Positions 25,630 to 35,093 of a DNA stretch of 63,857 nucleotides are shown piece after piece; the stretch's first letter is position 1, and every line of letters begins with the position of its first letter. Position numbers and translations under genes: made by a program. Source of the DNA: Hyphomicrobiales bacterium (GTDB taxonomy: Bacteria > Pseudomonadota > Alphaproteobacteria > Rhizobiales > Devosiaceae); NCBI GenBank assembly GCA_900470445.1, contig UCAU01000062.1, positions 1-63,857 of the forward strand, in the 5' to 3' direction. The notes below the pieces were generated by a model. That model made no database searches. It worked only from the letters and a program-made list of their open reading frames with translations, and was not told where the DNA came from.

Positions 25630-26733
25630 ATGGTACGCACATCCAGGGGCCGCCCAACGATTGCCGATGTTGCGGCCAAGGCGGGGGTTGGAGCGATTAC
25701 GGTCTCGCGCTATCTGCGCAGCCCTGAACGCGTCTCGGAAGCCCGCCGCGCCGCAATCGCCGAGGCCATCAAGGCGCTCAATTACGTGCCCGACCTCAAT
25801 GCAAGAGCCTTGGCCTCACATCGAACGGACGTCGTCAATGTGCTGGTGCCCTCCCTCACCCAGAACATTTTTTCCGATGTGCTACGCGGTATCTATGACG
25901 GGGTGGAGGATAGCGGCCTGCGCATCGAGCTGGCCAATACACGCTACAATAGCCAGATCGAAGAGCAGCAGGTCTTCGCGGCCTTGCGACACGGGCCGGC
26001 GGCCATCATAGTTTCAGGCACCGAGCAGACGCCCACCACTCGCAAAATGCTGGAAAATGCGGGATGCCCCGTAATCCAGATCATGGATCTCACCGATGAT
26101 CCCATCAGCAAGATCATCGGTTTTTCCCATTACCGGGCCGGCCAGGAAATGACCCGGCATCTGATCCAATCAGGATACCGGCGGATCGCCTTCTTTGCCG
26201 GCTGGATGAATGCCCGTTCCAAGCAGCGCATGCTGGGCTATCGCGACGCCCTGGAGGCGGCCAATCTCTTCGATCCCGACCTCATCGGGGAGAAGGGCAA
26301 TGTCGACCCTGCCTCGAATGGGGATTTCGCTCCGGTCAGCCGGCCCTTTTCCTCGGCTATTATGGGCCGCGAGCTGATGCTCGACATGCTCGAGCGCCGG
26401 CCCGATGTCGATGCCGTCTTCTGCAACAATGACGTGCTCTCGCTGGGCGCCCTGTTTGCCCTGAATTCGCGCCAGGTGAGCGTTCCCGAGCAGGTTGGCG
26501 TCGCCGGATTCAACGACTTCGATTACATGGAAGCGGCCCATCCTGGCCTGAGCAGCGTGCGCATCCACCGCTGGAAATGCGGCTATGACGCCATGCAGGC
26601 CGTTCGCCACCAGCTCGAGGGCGGCGAGGTCGGCGAGCGTATCGTCGATCTGGGCTTTGAGATCATGAAACGCGCCAGCACCGACCGCAACAGGGTGTTG
26701 CAGCCGGCCCACTCGGCTCGAACTCGGAATTGA
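25630..26733 (+). CDS. LacI family transcriptional regulator
   Basis: This 367-aa repressor has the LacI helix-turn-helix at the N terminus (RPTIADVAAKAGVGAITVSR) with hinge LNARALASHRTDVVNVLVPS, then a periplasmic-binding-protein-like ligand domain (FSHYRAGQEMTRHLIQSGY, VFCNNDVLSLGALFAL). It resembles the gluconate-repressor branch. The ATG at 25630 places the HTH at the usual distance; the upstream frame is filler. It converges on the Dpp-type operon, which it probably controls together with itself. Confidence 0.9.
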   Translation: MVRTSRGRPTIADVAAKAGVGAITVSRYLRSPERVSEARRAAIAEAIKALNYVPDLNARALASHRTDVVNVLVPSLTQNIFSDVLRGIYDGVEDSGLRIELANTRYNSQIEEQQVFAALRHGPAAIIVSGTEQTPTTRKMLENAGCPVIQIMDLTDDPISKIIGFSHYRAGQEMTRHLIQSGYRRIAFFAGWMNARSKQRMLGYRDALEAANLFDPDLIGEKGNVDPASNGDFAPVSRPFSSAIMGRELMLDMLERRPDVDAVFCNNDVLSLGALFALNSRQVSVPEQVGVAGFNDFDYMEAAHPGLSSVRIHRWKCGYDAMQAVRHQLEGGEVGERIVDLGFEIMKRASTDRNRVLQPAHSARTRN

Positions 26734-26781
26734 GCCTGAGCTAAACCCGATAGTCTAGCGCTCCAGCATGGACTCCAGGAC

Positions 26782-28653
26782 CTACACCGTCCAGTTCTCG
26801 TCCCAGTCCTGCACCACGTGGCCCGCAGACACTGTGGTGTACGTCCTTTCCGGCGGCAGGTAATCGGCGGGGCGGATGGGACTTTTAATCTCGTCGGCCA
26901 CGACCTGCCGCACCTGATTGCGGCGGGACGGATCGGGGATCGGCACGGCCGCGATCAGCCGTTTGGTGTAAGGATGCTGCGGATTTTTGAACACCGCCGC
27001 AGCCGGCCCCATCTCGACGATCTCGCCAAGATACATCACCGCGACCTTATGGCTCATGCGCTCCACCACCGCCATGTCATGCGAGATGAACAGGTAGGAC
27101 AGCCCGAATTTCTGCTGCAGGTCGAGCAGCAGGTTGACCACCTGCGCCTTGATGGACACATCCAGCCCCGACACGGACTCGTCGGCGACGATGACCTTGG
27201 GCTCCAGCGACAATGCGCGGGCGACGCAGATGCGCTGCCGCTGGCCGCCCGAGAATTGCGCTGGGTAGCGATTGGCCACGTCCGGGTCGAGCCCGACCTG
27301 TTCCAGCAACTCGGCCACCTTGGCGCGGGCCTGCTGCTTGGTCCCTAGCTTGTGCGTCAGATAGGGTTCGGCCACGGCGTCGCCGACGCGAATGCGTGGA
27401 TTGAGGCTGGCAAACGGGTCCTGGAAGATCATCTGGATGTTGCGGCGCATGTCGCGCATACGGTGGCGATCCATCGCCATGATATCCTGGCCGTCGATGC
27501 TGATCTGGCCGCTCTGCGGCTCGGTGAGCCGCATGATGGCCCGCCCTGTGGTGGACTTGCCGCAGCCGGATTCGCCTACCAAGGACAGGGTCTCGCCGGC
27601 CATCAGGTCGAACGAAACATTCTCCACCGCATGCACCCGGCCATGCACCTTGCCGAAGAAGCTGGCGCCGAGATCGAAGCGTTTGACGAGGTTCTTCACC
27701 GAAAGGACCGGCGGGCTCAGGTGATCCACGGTATCCGGCCGCGGCTCGGAGATGCGCAGCACGCCGGTCTTGCGGTCGACCACAGGAAAATGCTCGGGCT
27801 GACCATTGCCCTTCATCGAGCCCAGTCGCGGCACGGCGGCGATCAGGGTCTTGGTGTAGCTGCTCTGCGCCGCATTGAAGATCATGTCGGTAGAGCCCTG
27901 TTCGACGACCTGGCCGCCCAGCATCACTACGGTGCGGTCGGCAATCTCGGCGACCACGCCCATGTCATGGGTGATGAACAGCACACCCATCCCCTCCTCC
28001 TGCTGCAATTGCTTGATGAGCTGGAGGATTTGCGCCTGGATGGTCACGTCGAGCGCCGTGGTCGGCTCGTCGGCGATCAGCAATTGCGGCTTGCAGGCCA
28101 GCGCCATGGCGATCATGACGCGCTGGCGCATGCCACCCGAAAGATTGTGCGGCAATTCGCCGGCCCGTGCTTTCGCGGCTGGAATGCGCACCTTTTCCAG
28201 CATGCGGATCGCCTCGGCCTGGGCCGCGGCACCTTCCATCTGACCGTGGATGATCAGGGTCTCGGCAATCTGGTTACCGACGGTGGCCAGTGGATTGAGA
28301 CTGGTCAGGGCCTCCTGGAAGATCATGCCGATCTGCCGGCCGCGCACCTCGCGCATCTGCGGTTCGGGCAGCGTCAGCAATTCCCGCCCGCTCAGCTTGA
28401 CCGAGCCTTGCAGGCGGCTGGAGCTGGGGTCGAGAAGACGCATGATCGACAGCGCCGTCACGCTCTTTCCCGAACCCGACTCGCCCACCACGCACAAGGT
28501 TTCGCGCGCGCCGATCTCGAAGGATATGCCCTTGACGATCTCGATCCAGCCATTCTTGGTCCGGAACGATGTCTTGAGGTCAGTCACGGTCAGGACTGGC
28601 CCGATCTCGGACGGGTTTGGAATCAAGACCTTATCGAAGCCGAGGTCACTCAT
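26782..28653 (-). CDS. ABC transporter ATP-binding protein, fused DppD-DppF type
   Basis: This 623-aa protein carries two complete peptide/nickel-type ABC domains in one chain. The first (about 15-280) has [24 protein letters not shown] and [12 protein letters not shown]; the second (about 315-600) has [30 protein letters not shown] and [12 protein letters not shown]. Each is followed by an oligopeptide C-terminal extension. It energises the two permeases upstream in the same operon and, with no other ATPase gene in the island, presumably serves both binding proteins. Confidence 0.93.
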   Translation of the reverse strand: MSDLGFDKVLIPNPSEIGPVLTVTDLKTSFRTKNGWIEIVKGISFEIGARETLCVVGESGSGKSVTALSIMRLLDPSSSRLQGSVKLSGRELLTLPEPQMREVRGRQIGMIFQEALTSLNPLATVGNQIAETLIIHGQMEGAAAQAEAIRMLEKVRIPAAKARAGELPHNLSGGMRQRVMIAMALACKPQLLIADEPTTALDVTIQAQILQLIKQLQQEEGMGVLFITHDMGVVAEIADRTVVMLGGQVVEQGSTDMIFNAAQSSYTKTLIAAVPRLGSMKGNGQPEHFPVVDRKTGVLRISEPRPDTVDHLSPPVLSVKNLVKRFDLGASFFGKVHGRVHAVENVSFDLMAGETLSLVGESGCGKSTTGRAIMRLTEPQSGQISIDGQDIMAMDRHRMRDMRRNIQMIFQDPFASLNPRIRVGDAVAEPYLTHKLGTKQQARAKVAELLEQVGLDPDVANRYPAQFSGGQRQRICVARALSLEPKVIVADESVSGLDVSIKAQVVNLLLDLQQKFGLSYLFISHDMAVVERMSHKVAVMYLGEIVEMGPAAAVFKNPQHPYTKRLIAAVPIPDPSRRNQVRQVVADEIKSPIRPADYLPPERTYTTVSAGHVVQDWDENWTV

Positions 28654-28669
28654 TTATGGGCTCCTTGGC

Positions 28670-29554
28670 TTACTGCGACGTGGATGGATCGAGAGCATCG
28701 CGCACGGCGTCGCCCACCAGATTGAACGCCAGCACGACGAGGGTGATCGCGGCGCCGGCGCCGATGATCGGCCAGGGCGAGCCGAAGATGTTGTTGAGCC
28801 CATCCTTGATGATGTTGCCCCAGCTCGGATTGGGCGCCTGGGTGCCGATGCCGAGAAAGCTCAGGGAGGCTTCGAGGCGGATAGCCGAGGCGACCCAGAG
28901 CATCATCAGCACCACGATAGGCGCCATGATATTGGGGATGATGTGCCGGAAGATGATCACCGGCGTCCGCACACCCACCGAAATGGCCGCCTCGACATAG
29001 GGCTCGTGCTTGACCGAAAGCGTCTGCGCGCGGGCGACGCGGGCAAAGCCGGGCACGAAGGCAATGGTGATGACGATGATGACGTTCCAGAAGCCGCCAC
29101 CAAGAACCGCCGCGATCATGATGGCGAGCAGCAGTTCGGGGAAGGCGAGCAGCAGATCGACCACGCGAGAGATCACACGATCAACAATGCCGCCGAAATA
29201 GCCGGCGATGACGCCCAATGTACTGCCGATAATGGCGGCGCAGAACGGCGAGATCAGGCCGAAGATCAGGGAATTGCGCGAGCCGTAGATCATGCGGGAC
29301 AGCACGTCGCGGCCAAACTGGTCGGTGCCCAGCCAGTTCTCCCAGCTCGGCGTCCGGTTGATCTTGAGCATCGACTGCGTCAACGGATCATAGGGCGCCA
29401 GAATGGGTGCGAACACTGCGACAAAGACCAGTGCCAGAATGATGATGACCGCAACGATGGTACCGGGCCGGCCCAGCAGAACATCGCGAATGTTGCGGAA
29501 AATGCTGGGCTCTGGCGCCAGCAGATGGGGCGACTGTTCGGAAAGAGCGGTCAT
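28670..29554 (-). CDS. ABC transporter permease, DppC type
   Basis: This 294-aa membrane protein has about six helices, an N-terminal OppC_N segment (FVAVFAPILAPYDPLTQSML) and the EAA-type loop RVARAQTLSVKHEPYVEAA. The GTDQFGRDVLSRMIYGSR motif is characteristic of DppC/OppC. The ATG at 29554 (or GTG at 29557) overlaps the stop of the DppB-type gene, so the two are translationally coupled. Confidence 0.92.
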   Translation of the reverse strand: MTALSEQSPHLLAPEPSIFRNIRDVLLGRPGTIVAVIIILALVFVAVFAPILAPYDPLTQSMLKINRTPSWENWLGTDQFGRDVLSRMIYGSRNSLIFGLISPFCAAIIGSTLGVIAGYFGGIVDRVISRVVDLLLAFPELLLAIMIAAVLGGGFWNVIIVITIAFVPGFARVARAQTLSVKHEPYVEAAISVGVRTPVIIFRHIIPNIMAPIVVLMMLWVASAIRLEASLSFLGIGTQAPNPSWGNIIKDGLNNIFGSPWPIIGAGAAITLVVLAFNLVGDAVRDALDPSTSQ

Positions 29555-30489
29555 CACTTCATCCTAATGCGAGGATCTACGACGATGTAGAGGAGGTCCA
29601 TCAGCAGATTGATCACCACGACGAACATGGCGAACACCACCACCCCGCCCTGGATGACCGCGTAATCGCGCTCGGCAATGGCGCTGATCAGCAGCTTGCC
29701 GATGCCGGGGCGATTGAAGACCATTTCGATGGCAACCGAGCCGGAAAGCGTTGCCAGCGTGCTGAGGCCCAGACCGGTGGTCAGTGGCAGGAGCGCGTTG
29801 CGCAGGCCATGCCGGTAGATGACACGGCTTTCCTTGGCGCCTTTCGCCCGAGCAGTGCGGACATAGTCCTTGCTCAACACTTCGAGCAGCGAGGTGCGGG
29901 TCAACCGGCCGATAAAGGCTGCCTTCACGAACGCCAGGGTCAGGGCCGGCAGGAACACGTGATACATGCGGCTGCCGAAGTCCGTGCCGCCGCCATTGAT
30001 GGGGAACCAGCCCAGGTTGAGGGCAAAGGTGATTAGCAGCAGAGCCCCAAGATAGAAATCAGGGATGGCGTAGCCGATCAGCGAAAACACGCGCACGCCG
30101 CTATCGGGCAGCTTGTTGCGGTTGGTGGCCGCCAGCACGCCCAGCGGCACGCCCGCCAGGATGCCCATCAGCATGGCAACCAAGGTCAATTCTATGGTGT
30201 AGGGCAAATTGTAGAGGATGAGGCCGACCACGTTCTGGTTGCTCATCATCGAGCTGCCCAGATCAAGCGTGAACACGCCTTTAACGAAGTTGAAGAATTG
30301 CAGCCACAACGGGTCGTTGAGACCCATCCTGTCGCGGAACAGGGCGAGTTGCTCGGGTGTCGCCATGTCGCCGAGCGCGGCAATGGCCGGATCGCCCGGC
30401 AGGATGCGCATGGCAATGAACACGAGCAGCAGAACCAGGAACACGGTCGGCACCGCGTCTGCCAGCCTCAGTAACAAGTATCTCGCCAA
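29554..30489 (-). CDS. ABC transporter permease, DppB type
   Basis: This 311-aa protein has six helices with DppB features: RLADAVPTVFLVLLLVF at the N terminus, RILPGDPAIA, and the ATPase-contact loop DYVRTARAKGAKESRVIYRH. The start codon is TTG at 30489, supported by GGGAGGTAAG just before it. It forms the translocation pore with the DppC-type partner. Confidence 0.92.
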   Translation of the reverse strand: MARYLLLRLADAVPTVFLVLLLVFIAMRILPGDPAIAALGDMATPEQLALFRDRMGLNDPLWLQFFNFVKGVFTLDLGSSMMSNQNVVGLILYNLPYTIELTLVAMLMGILAGVPLGVLAATNRNKLPDSGVRVFSLIGYAIPDFYLGALLLITFALNLGWFPINGGGTDFGSRMYHVFLPALTLAFVKAAFIGRLTRTSLLEVLSKDYVRTARAKGAKESRVIYRHGLRNALLPLTTGLGLSTLATLSGSVAIEMVFNRPGIGKLLISAIAERDYAVIQGGVVVFAMFVVVINLLMDLLYIVVDPRIRMK

Positions 30490-30550
30490 TCTTACCTCCC
30501 ACCGATTGTCGGTGCAGGCCGCCGCTTGAAGTGCGGCAGCCGTTCATTGT

Positions 30551-33130
30551 TCAGCGTTGCATCACTGTGAAATACGGCTCGTTGGCCAGGTTCGCCGCCA
30601 GGCCGGGGATGAGCGTGGCTCGCCCATCCTGCCTGAGGCTGACGAAATATTGCAGGTGAAAGTCCGATCTCGTGTACTCAGCCGGTATCGTGGCCGTGTA
30701 ACCACCGCCATCCGCCGCCATCGGCATGGACTGCCAGCGCTCGGCCTGGTTGATGTGGCGGTAATGGAGGATCGGGGCGCCCTCCCCTACGACGTCGACG
30801 CGGATGGGCAAGGGCTCCCCGCCAACAAAGCCGGCGGCCGCAGGCTTAGATCCCGGTTGCGACGCCGTCGGGCGATGACCGCGCAGGGCCTCTATTGCCG
30901 CGTTCAACACGGCACCGTCGGGCACCGATTCGGTGCCACCGAAACCCCGCAGGGCTTCGAGATCGAGCAGCTCGGCCTGCATCTCGGGCAGACGGCTGTG
31001 CCAGGAACCGCGCAGCCAGGATTGCGGACCATAGGTGATGTCGTCGTGATAGAGGTCACGCGACACTGCGGCCAAACGTTCCCAGGCAAGGACGGCGTTG
31101 CGGGCATGACCGAGCATCGGCTCGATCAGCGAGGATGCCTTGGTGGCGATGAAGAGTTCAGCCCAGCAGGCAGCGCGAAATTTCTCGGCAAAATGGCGCG
31201 CCAGACCGCCCAGAATCTCGACATCGGCGAGAATACGTTGCGGTTCCGCCCGGGCATAATCGGGTAAGGAGCGTGCCGTGGTCAGCGCATGTTCGCAACC
31301 CTCGGCCATGTCGTCGAGCCAAGCGGCCACGTCGAGCGGCGTGTAGCGGTGGCTTGTTTTGCCGGCCAGGAGCAGCTCGGCAAATTCGCGCGGCGAGGCG
31401 AACAGCGCCGAGTCAAAGGTCGGCGCGTTGCCGAACCGCGTCGGGCCATCCATGTCGAAGCCATAGGCGCGCTTGCCCGAACCCTCGATCAGCCCGAGAT
31501 TGGTGTAGATTTCCGGCCAATAGTGATTGTTGGACGCCGAGGGCCCATGGGTCAGGGTCACGAGCGGCAGCACGCGGCTGGCCCAGGATAGCCCCTGCTC
31601 GCAAACCTCGGCCAGATCGCCGCATTCTCGCTCCAGCCAGCGCATCCAGCTCTGGCGTGGCGCTTCGGGATTGTAGAGCAAGCGCCCCCAGACACGGTAT
31701 TGGTAATCGTATTTCCGCCAGTCCTGGCGCGTGGCATAGCCATGCCGCTTGTAGTTGAAACGCTGGCCCGGCATGCCTGTGCCCATGCGGCCCTTGAAGC
31801 TCTGCGGCTCGCACCACTCCACGCCATCGGACCCGGCGAACATCGAGCTTCTGCCATAGCCGGCGGCAAAGACCGGATCGCCCCAAAGCAGCACGCGCTG
31901 CGTGCCGGCCCAGATGCGATAGATGACCTTGTAATCCTTGTCCCGCGTCAGCAGGTCGCCATAGGAGTAGCGCAGGAACTTGCGCGAGCCTTCACTCAGC
32001 TGCTCGCGTTCGCTGCGAGCGGTTTCGGGCGGGTATTCCTTGTTGCGAATGGCCGACTGGTGATAGGGCGGACCCATATGCTCGGCCAAGTATTTCGGCG
32101 AAGCGGCGACGGGCATGCCCGAGCGGCGGGCTATGTCGATCATCTTGTGGTCGAGGCCCTTGCCATGCATGTCGATCTCGACCGGCCGGCCGGCAGCCGC
32201 GACCCCGGCAAACGCCTCTTCCCAGAACCCGTACTCGCCCTCGGCAATGCCGCCTTCGACATGCACGCGGAAGGTAAGGCCGGTGATCTCCGGCACATGC
32301 CGGAGCAAGGCGGTGATGGCGTCGCGGCAATAGGGCGCCAGGTTCTCGTCCGTCACACCGCGCACCGTGTAATTGGCGCGAGGCACGTCGTCGAAATCGT
32401 ATCGCTGCGTCCACAGCGCCAGCTGGAATTCGAGCCCCCGGCGCGCGCATTCGCGTCCGATAAAGGCGAGCATTTCGAGATTGTGGTCGCGCTCTTCTGC
32501 GCTCAGTTCCTTGACGTCGATATCGTAGCCGTCGAGAGCAAGCAGGAAGGGATAGGGGAAATAGAAGTAGACGTCGGTGATCCAGGGATTGTGGTAGGGA
32601 TAGTTGTAGCCCATGCCCAGGGTCAGCGCGAAACGGTTGAACCGGTTCGACGCCAGCATGGCCAGGTAGTCCCGCCATTGCTGCTTGTCGTAATACCAGA
32701 GCTTGTCTTCCTCCTCGGCGCAGAACAGGCGCGCCATTGAACGGATGCGCGCCGTGGGCTGCTCGACCAGCGGAAAGACACCCTCAAACAAATCCTTGCC
32801 CTGGCTGTTGCGCACCCGGTCGGCCAGTTCGGTCAGCGCATAGACCAGGCCACGAGTGTCAAAACCCCAGGCCAGGATATGGTCGCCGGAACGCTCCAGC
32901 GCCATCGCCTCCGCGCGTTGTGGAAAGGCGTCCCCTGCTCCCGGCCCGGCGGTCACGCCGGCGCCGGCCACCTGGACGACAATGCCCCCTGCGCTTTCCC
33001 CGCCGATCGAGGTGGTGACATCGCGCTGCTGCAGGGCCGCGGCTAGTTCCTGCGCAGCCCAAGCCACAGGCCCGTCCGCGTCGCTCAACTCGGGCGGGAT
33101 GACGATCGATACATGGTTAGCCGCAGTCAT
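30551..33130 (-). CDS. GH67-like glycoside hydrolase of unassigned family
   Basis: This 859-aa protein has three visible parts. Residues about 1-110 form an alpha/beta domain like the N-terminal domain of alpha-glucuronidases and GH20 enzymes (PVAWAAQELAAAL, GFDTRGLVYALTELADRV). Residues about 120-450 look like a TIM barrel rich in aromatic residues (SNRFNRFALTLGMGYNYPYH, LTFRVHVEGGIAEGEYGFW with acidic candidates for catalysis, VEIDMHGKGLDHK). A long helical region (about 480-740) and a C-terminal beta-sandwich follow. There is no signal peptide, so it acts in the cytoplasm on imported substrate. It lies between the binding protein and permease genes. I cannot assign a GH family; glucuronosidase activity is only a guess from the N-terminal domain. 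Confidence 0.68.
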   Translation of the reverse strand: MTAANHVSIVIPPELSDADGPVAWAAQELAAALQQRDVTTSIGGESAGGIVVQVAGAGVTAGPGAGDAFPQRAEAMALERSGDHILAWGFDTRGLVYALTELADRVRNSQGKDLFEGVFPLVEQPTARIRSMARLFCAEEEDKLWYYDKQQWRDYLAMLASNRFNRFALTLGMGYNYPYHNPWITDVYFYFPYPFLLALDGYDIDVKELSAEERDHNLEMLAFIGRECARRGLEFQLALWTQRYDFDDVPRANYTVRGVTDENLAPYCRDAITALLRHVPEITGLTFRVHVEGGIAEGEYGFWEEAFAGVAAAGRPVEIDMHGKGLDHKMIDIARRSGMPVAASPKYLAEHMGPPYHQSAIRNKEYPPETARSEREQLSEGSRKFLRYSYGDLLTRDKDYKVIYRIWAGTQRVLLWGDPVFAAGYGRSSMFAGSDGVEWCEPQSFKGRMGTGMPGQRFNYKRHGYATRQDWRKYDYQYRVWGRLLYNPEAPRQSWMRWLERECGDLAEVCEQGLSWASRVLPLVTLTHGPSASNNHYWPEIYTNLGLIEGSGKRAYGFDMDGPTRFGNAPTFDSALFASPREFAELLLAGKTSHRYTPLDVAAWLDDMAEGCEHALTTARSLPDYARAEPQRILADVEILGGLARHFAEKFRAACWAELFIATKASSLIEPMLGHARNAVLAWERLAAVSRDLYHDDITYGPQSWLRGSWHSRLPEMQAELLDLEALRGFGGTESVPDGAVLNAAIEALRGHRPTASQPGSKPAAAGFVGGEPLPIRVDVVGEGAPILHYRHINQAERWQSMPMAADGGGYTATIPAEYTRSDFHLQYFVSLRQDGRATLIPGLAANLANEPYFTVMQR

Positions 33131-33202
33131 CTTCAAAGTGCCTCTTGGTCCTGCAATATGAAGGTCCCGGGGCGTGCCCCGGGACCAGGCTGATTGAAGC
33201 GC

Positions 33203-34819
33203 CTAGACAAATTTGGACTGGGACAGCGGCCAGTTGACGTAACCGGACTCCACGGGGAAACCGAGGTCGACCTTGTTGGAGCGAACCATCATGAAGCCGT
33301 TGTTGGAGACGGGCATGATGACCGCATCGGTCAACGCCTTGATCTCGATTTGCTGAACGATGGCGATGCGCTTATCCAGGTCTGGCTCCGCCAGTGCCTG
33401 GGTCAAGAGATCGTCGATCCCCGGCATGGCAATGCCGTAATGGCTCATATTGGAGCCACCGCTCCCATCGGCCTTCACCTCGGCCTCGGCGGCCAGGTAG
33501 GTCAGAATGACTTGGGTGGGCACCGGCGGCATGGCCGAGGATTGCTGGCTGAGGATGTTGGTGCCGACATTCTGGTCGGCGTGGAAGGCGGTGTGATCCT
33601 TGATGTTGAGTTCCATGTTGACGTTGATGCGACGCAACTGGTCCTGGATCATCAGCATGATCGCCGAGAAATCCTCACGCTGCGAGGTGTCGTTGGCGAA
33701 GCTCAGCCCATCGGGGAAACCGGCTTCGGCCAATAGCGCCTTGGCTTTCTCGGGGTCGTAATTATACGCGACTTCAGCCGGGATGCTTTCGGCGGTGAAG
33801 CCACCCGGGAAGGAGGGCGGGTTGAGCCCATAGGTGCGCTTTGAGATGGGCGCGATGGCCGAGGTGATCTCGTCGCGGTCGATGCCATAGAACAGGGCCT
33901 GGCGCACGCGGATGTCGTCGAAGGGCGGCTTGGTCAGGTTGAACTGGATGGTGAAGAAGCTGCCCGGGCTCACCACGTCGAAGACGAGGTTGGGGTCGCG
34001 CTGTGCCATGGAATCGGCCCAGCCGGGAGCGCGAACGCCCTCGATGATGTGCACGTCGCCCGAAAGGAGCGCCAACGTGCGGGCCGTGGTATCGGCGATA
34101 TACATCAGCTGCAGCCTGGAGGTGGTGGCTTGTGTGTCCCAATATTCGGTGTTGGCCGTGAGGATCAGGCCCTGCGATGGGTCGGTCGCTACAGACTCGA
34201 GCACATAGACGCCCGTGCCGACGGGATCGGTGCCGATCGCCTCGTCGCCTTTGTCTTCGATCGCCTTTTTGCTCATGATGCCGGCGTCGTAGTCGCTGAG
34301 CGCGCCCAGCAGGAACAGCGGATCGGGCTGTTCGAGCTTGAAGATGACGGTGTAAGGGCCCTCGGTTTCCACACTGGCGATATTGGTGAATTTGGCGCGA
34401 ACACCCCCGACACGCGGCGCATCCGTGGCACGGTCGAAGGTGTATTTGACGTCTTCGGACGTCATCTCGCCATAGCCCTTGTGGAACTGTACGCCCTCGC
34501 GGAGCTGAATGGTCCAGGTCTTGGCGTCTTCCGATCGTTCCCAACTGGTGGCGAGGCGCGGGATCAACTCATCCTGGCTCTCGGGGAACTTCCAGCGCGG
34601 TAGATCGACCAGCTTGTCGTAGAGGGCGATGATCGCCCAGTTGTCCACGCCCTGGATGGATTTGTGCGGATCGATGGTGCGCAGGCCACGCGCCGCAAAG
34701 CCGACGCGCAGGGTATCACTGCCTTGGGCGAACGCCTTCCCCGTCATCACCGATGCCAGGCTCAGACCAGCCATGGTCGCGGAAGCACCAGCCAAGAAAT
34801 GTCGTCTAGAAACCTGCAT
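33203..34819 (-). CDS. ABC transporter substrate-binding protein, family 5 (Dpp/Opp type)
   Basis: This 538-aa protein has a twin-arginine signal (SRRHFLAGASATMAG) and the SBP_bac_5 fold (GVQFHKGYGEMTSEDVKYTF, YDPEKAKALLAEAGFPDG). The ATG at 34819 sits well behind GGGAGG; a TTG two codons upstream is less likely. It is the first gene of the operon and probably delivers an oligosaccharide, given the hydrolase gene next to it, although the family is best known for peptides. It is a clear paralogue of the binding protein at 37327-38934. Confidence 0.9.
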   Translation of the reverse strand: MQVSRRHFLAGASATMAGLSLASVMTGKAFAQGSDTLRVGFAARGLRTIDPHKSIQGVDNWAIIALYDKLVDLPRWKFPESQDELIPRLATSWERSEDAKTWTIQLREGVQFHKGYGEMTSEDVKYTFDRATDAPRVGGVRAKFTNIASVETEGPYTVIFKLEQPDPLFLLGALSDYDAGIMSKKAIEDKGDEAIGTDPVGTGVYVLESVATDPSQGLILTANTEYWDTQATTSRLQLMYIADTTARTLALLSGDVHIIEGVRAPGWADSMAQRDPNLVFDVVSPGSFFTIQFNLTKPPFDDIRVRQALFYGIDRDEITSAIAPISKRTYGLNPPSFPGGFTAESIPAEVAYNYDPEKAKALLAEAGFPDGLSFANDTSQREDFSAIMLMIQDQLRRINVNMELNIKDHTAFHADQNVGTNILSQQSSAMPPVPTQVILTYLAAEAEVKADGSGGSNMSHYGIAMPGIDDLLTQALAEPDLDKRIAIVQQIEIKALTDAVIMPVSNNGFMMVRSNKVDLGFPVESGYVNWPLSQSKFV

Positions 34820-34907
34820 GTTCAACCTCCCGTTGCGAGCCGTTGCTCCTGCTGTTCTTCACCCTTTTGCTGTGGTTGTGGAACATGCAGATGCCACGTA
34901 TCCGGCG

Positions 34908-34921
34908 ACGGTAGCGCCCGT
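34908..34921. promoter_or_regulatory. possible degenerate LacI operator upstream of the binding-protein operon
   Basis: ACGGTAGCGCCCGT keeps the left half and central GCGC of the palindrome at 25531-25546 but not its right half. It lies about 90 bp upstream of the binding-protein start in the 274-bp divergent region with the 728-aa hydrolase gene. The resemblance is suggestive only. Confidence 0.3.
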
Positions 34922-35093
34922 GAAAAAAATGGGTCAAGGCAAGCCAATTGGGGTTTTCCGCATGGCGGAAGTATCCCCCGCGGCGGTCCTTCGGACTTTC
35001 ACATCGCGGAAAGCGGCCGCGATAGTGGATTGGCTGCGGGACCGTTTGCGCTAGGCCTCCGTACTGAATGCCAGCATCAAGTGGAGGACATCG

